Assembly: GCA_030765535.1 (NCBI GenBank)
Contig: JAVCCH010000129.1
Coordinates: 1 to 47,788 of the forward strand
Direction of reading: 5' to 3'
Origin: Candidatus Tenebribacter davisii
GTDB taxonomy: Bacteria; Cloacimonadota; Cloacimonadia; Cloacimonadales; TCS61
DNA: 47,788 bases
Made by a program: the position numbers and the translations under genes. This document shows positions 45,609 to 47,788 of the stretch, one piece after another (the stretch's first letter is position 1; every line of letters starts with the position of its first letter). The notes beneath the pieces are model-generated. The model was not told the DNA's origin. It worked only from the letters and a program-made list of their open reading frames with translations, and searched no databases.

Positions 45609-47788
45609 TTATATTTCTAAAAACTCTGTATCCACTCTGTAATCATCTCTTTTAACTATTGGCAACTTCTCAACTATCTGCCTGTATCTGTCAAGCTGCT
45701 CTTGTTGATAGTGAGAGCCTGTTTTGAAATCTACAATCAATATCCTCTTATTGGTCGAATTGATCATCAGTCTATCTATTCGAAACTCTCTTCCGTATTC
45801 ATCAAAGATCACAAATTCATTGAAAACTCTATCCCATTTGTTTTCATCAAAGTACTCCTGTCTTTGTTCAATGAAAGCTTGAATATTTTCAATAATATTT
45901 TTCAACTTATCCTGATGCATTAAACTACCATATTTTGCAATTATTTTCTTGTGAGCTAACTCAATTTCATTTCCTGTTTTGTATTTTATGTAGCTTAGAA
46001 AATCATGGGTTATATTTCCGATCAAAATACTTTTATTATTCAAAAATTCTTTAGATAATTGCTGCAGATTTGGTTCTTCAATATATTGGAATTCAGGGTC
46101 ATAAATTTTGAAATATTCAGGTAAATCTAATTCTTTAAGTTCCTGTTTTTCTTTGTTAAGAGGCTCTACTGTAATCTTTCCGAATTGCAATTGATGAGTA
46201 CTTTCTGATATTTTTTTTATATGTTCCTTAAATTCATAATATATTGTTTTTGTGATGTTTTTCAAGATCGAACTTTCAGACTTAATATCTTTTATAAATT
46301 TTTCCAGATCACCTTTTTTATTGTAATGCAGATAGATAAGTAGATTATTCTTTGCCCGTGTAAAAGCTACATAAATATTGTTTAGTTCATCACCTGAATT
46401 GTGGTTATTCACATATTCAATCAATTCCTGTTTCTGAGAGTTTTGCAGGATCTTATCGAAATTATAGGTGAAGGCAAAATCATCCAAACTTCGGAAGTTC
46501 TCTGTAAATCGATAGTATAATTTCAAACCGGATTGATTTCCTCCCATCTTTCCGGTTACATCGAAAACTGCATAAACAGTTTCAAATTCTAGTCCCTTTG
46601 ATTTGTGGATAGTTAGCAATTTAATAGAATCACTCAGCGACTGACCGATCTGGGAATATTCATCTTTTTCGGAGAGTGTACGGCAATATTCTAAAAAGCC
46701 AGACACATCGTTAACATTATCATGCTTGGAAAGTTCAAATTCTGCAACAATTTCTAAAAATCTTTGTATATTTTTTAACTCAATTTCAGTACTAAAGACT
46801 TGAGTAAAACCAAACTCTTCCAAAATTGTTTTGATCAAATGAACAAGTGAACCAGAATGATATTTAATTTTATGTAATGCACTTAAATATGGGTGAGATT
46901 CGCAAGTTTGCAAGAAAGCATCAAGAGATTGGGATGAATGAAATTCAGAGATCAAATTGTTCAAATCAGCAGTATTCATCAAAACCAGATCAGAACGAAG
47001 GAACTTGATCAATTCCATAAAATCTTCATAAACCAGGAATTTCAGAACGAAAAGGATTGGCTTAATGACTTTGTGCTGGAAAAGTGAACCGGACATCTCT
47101 AAAGTGTAATCAACTCCGGCTTCATCAAGAACCAGTGACATGATCTCAAGCTCTTTATTCTTCCGCATCAAGATGGCAGTATCAGCAGGATTTATCTCGC
47201 CTGTTTCTAGATGTGGAATGATATTTTTGTGCACAAATTCTCGATATATTTCTGCTTTTTCCAGTTTGTGATCATTTTCTGTACAATTGCGGAAATCAAC
47301 CTGAACGAATCCATCATCTGGTTTCGCGCATTTAATCTCAGTATATTCCCAATCCTCTACAAATTTCAGTAATTCAGATTTGAAAAGTTTGTTCAACCAG
47401 TTCATCAGAAAGGGTTTACTGCGGTACGAGGTGGAAAGTGTATCATGAACTACCGAATCACCCAAGATCTTTTCAAAATCTGTCAGCAATTTTCTCTCTC
47501 CGCCACGCCAGCCGTAAATTGCCTGCTTTTCGTCTCCTACCACGATAACATTTCCATATTCTTTTTGCCCGATTCCACTGATAATTTCTTTCAGCATTGG
47601 GAAAAAAATACTCCATTGCAAGATACTTGTATCCTGAAATTCATCAATCAAAACAAACCGTGTATTGTAGGAAAGCTGCTCGTAAAACACATTCAACACA
47701 TTCCCTTTATCAACAATGGAAAGTTGTGGATCATACAAAAAGCGGAAGGTGTAATAACTGATATCGGAATATGTGAAGATCTTATCCC
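45609..47788 (-). CDS. AddA/RecB-like UvrD-family helicase with C-terminal nuclease (N-terminus outside window)
   Basis: The frame is open to the right window edge, so at least 726 residues are visible and the Walker A part is missing. UvrD/Rep motifs follow in order: II VLIDEFQDTS, III VVGDEKQAIYGWRGGE, IV LSTSYRS, V LTIHKSKGLEFE and VI IYVAFTRAKNNLL. The C-terminal ~100 residues carry a PD-(D/E)XK nuclease: FRIDRLM, IVDFKTG and QEQLDRY, as in AddA and RecB. Such proteins resect double-strand breaks for recombination, normally with an AddB partner, which would lie outside the window. The gene ends just upstream of the phosphohexomutase gene. Confidence 0.9.
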   Translation of the reverse strand, partial: DKIFTYSDISYYTFRFLYDPQLSIVDKGNVLNVFYEQLSYNTRFVLIDEFQDTSILQWSIFFPMLKEIISGIGQKEYGNVIVVGDEKQAIYGWRGGERKLLTDFEKILGDSVVHDTLSTSYRSKPFLMNWLNKLFKSELLKFVEDWEYTEIKCAKPDDGFVQVDFRNCTENDHKLEKAEIYREFVHKNIIPHLETGEINPADTAILMRKNKELEIMSLVLDEAGVDYTLEMSGSLFQHKVIKPILFVLKFLVYEDFMELIKFLRSDLVLMNTADLNNLISEFHSSQSLDAFLQTCESHPYLSALHKIKYHSGSLVHLIKTILEEFGFTQVFSTEIELKNIQRFLEIVAEFELSKHDNVNDVSGFLEYCRTLSEKDEYSQIGQSLSDSIKLLTIHKSKGLEFETVYAVFDVTGKMGGNQSGLKLYYRFTENFRSLDDFAFTYNFDKILQNSQKQELIEYVNNHNSGDELNNIYVAFTRAKNNLLIYLHYNKKGDLEKFIKDIKSESSILKNITKTIYYEFKEHIKKISESTHQLQFGKITVEPLNKEKQELKELDLPEYFKIYDPEFQYIEEPNLQQLSKEFLNNKSILIGNITHDFLSYIKYKTGNEIELAHKKIIAKYGSLMHQDKLKNIIENIQAFIEQRQEYFDENKWDRVFNEFVIFDEYGREFRIDRLMINSTNKRILIVDFKTGSHYQQEQLDRYRQIVEKLPIVKRDDYRVDTEFLEI

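Overview
The window is AT-rich bacterial chromosome from a Gram-negative (diderm) organism. It carries a lipid A operon with a fused lpxC-fabZ gene, a Skp/OmpH periplasmic chaperone gene, an MCE/Mla-type lipid transport pair and outer-membrane barrel proteins. Two proteins end in FlgD-like, type IX-secretion-style C-terminal sorting domains, one of them with the common 'YPNPFNP' motif. This points to the FCB group; Candidatus Cloacimonadota or a close relative is my best guess. That placement is inferred from gene content, not from a marker-gene tree. Genes use Shine-Dalgarno sites, TTG starts occur (endoQ-like, ruvC), and TGA serves as a normal stop codon.

Layout. (1) 1-1102: the 3' end of a large secreted repeat protein, followed by a bidirectional terminator and a TSUP-family permease on the minus strand. 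(2) 2069-11598, plus strand: a 1168-residue TPR protein, then a run with an EndoQ-like PHP nuclease, an M24 aminopeptidase, coaD, a DUF3467 protein, secD and secF. (3) 11599-11976: a convergent intergenic island with two strong terminators flanking REP-like repeats. (4) 11977-15716, minus strand: ompH-lpxD-lpxC/fabZ-lpxA, the lipid A and fatty-acid dehydratase block. (5) 15818-19503, minus strand: a two-gene molybdenum hydroxylase in which the molybdopterin and FAD subunits are fused and the 2Fe-2S subunit is separate. (6) 19693-22902: a C25 (gingipain/PorU-like) peptidase with a C-terminal sorting domain. (7) 22998-28896: an EF-G paralogue, yebC, ruvC, ruvA, rsmB and a PASTA protein, most of them tightly packed. 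(8) 29194-34433: gyrB-gyrA and a lipoprotein. (9) 34570-42438: aspS, mtaB, an MlaF-like ATPase, an MCE-domain protein and a large outer-membrane protein combining a metalloprotease, a beta-propeller and a barrel. (10) 42478-45588, minus strand: an accessory patch with a membrane-anchored OB-fold gene interrupted by an in-frame TGA, a 21-codon micro-ORF overlapping its start, an orphan protein, a GIY-YIG protein bracketed by dispersed repeats, and a phosphohexomutase. (11) 45609-47788, minus strand: an AddA/RecB-like helicase-nuclease whose N-terminus lies beyond the window.

Most of the window is housekeeping. The least ordinary items are the protease-propeller-barrel protein next to an MCE pair that lacks its permease, the micro-ORF plus TGA-interrupted gene, the EF-G paralogue without the catalytic histidine, the Mo-FAD subunit fusion, and the repeat family around the GIY-YIG gene. 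I found no CRISPR array, prophage, insertion sequence, rRNA or tRNA gene.
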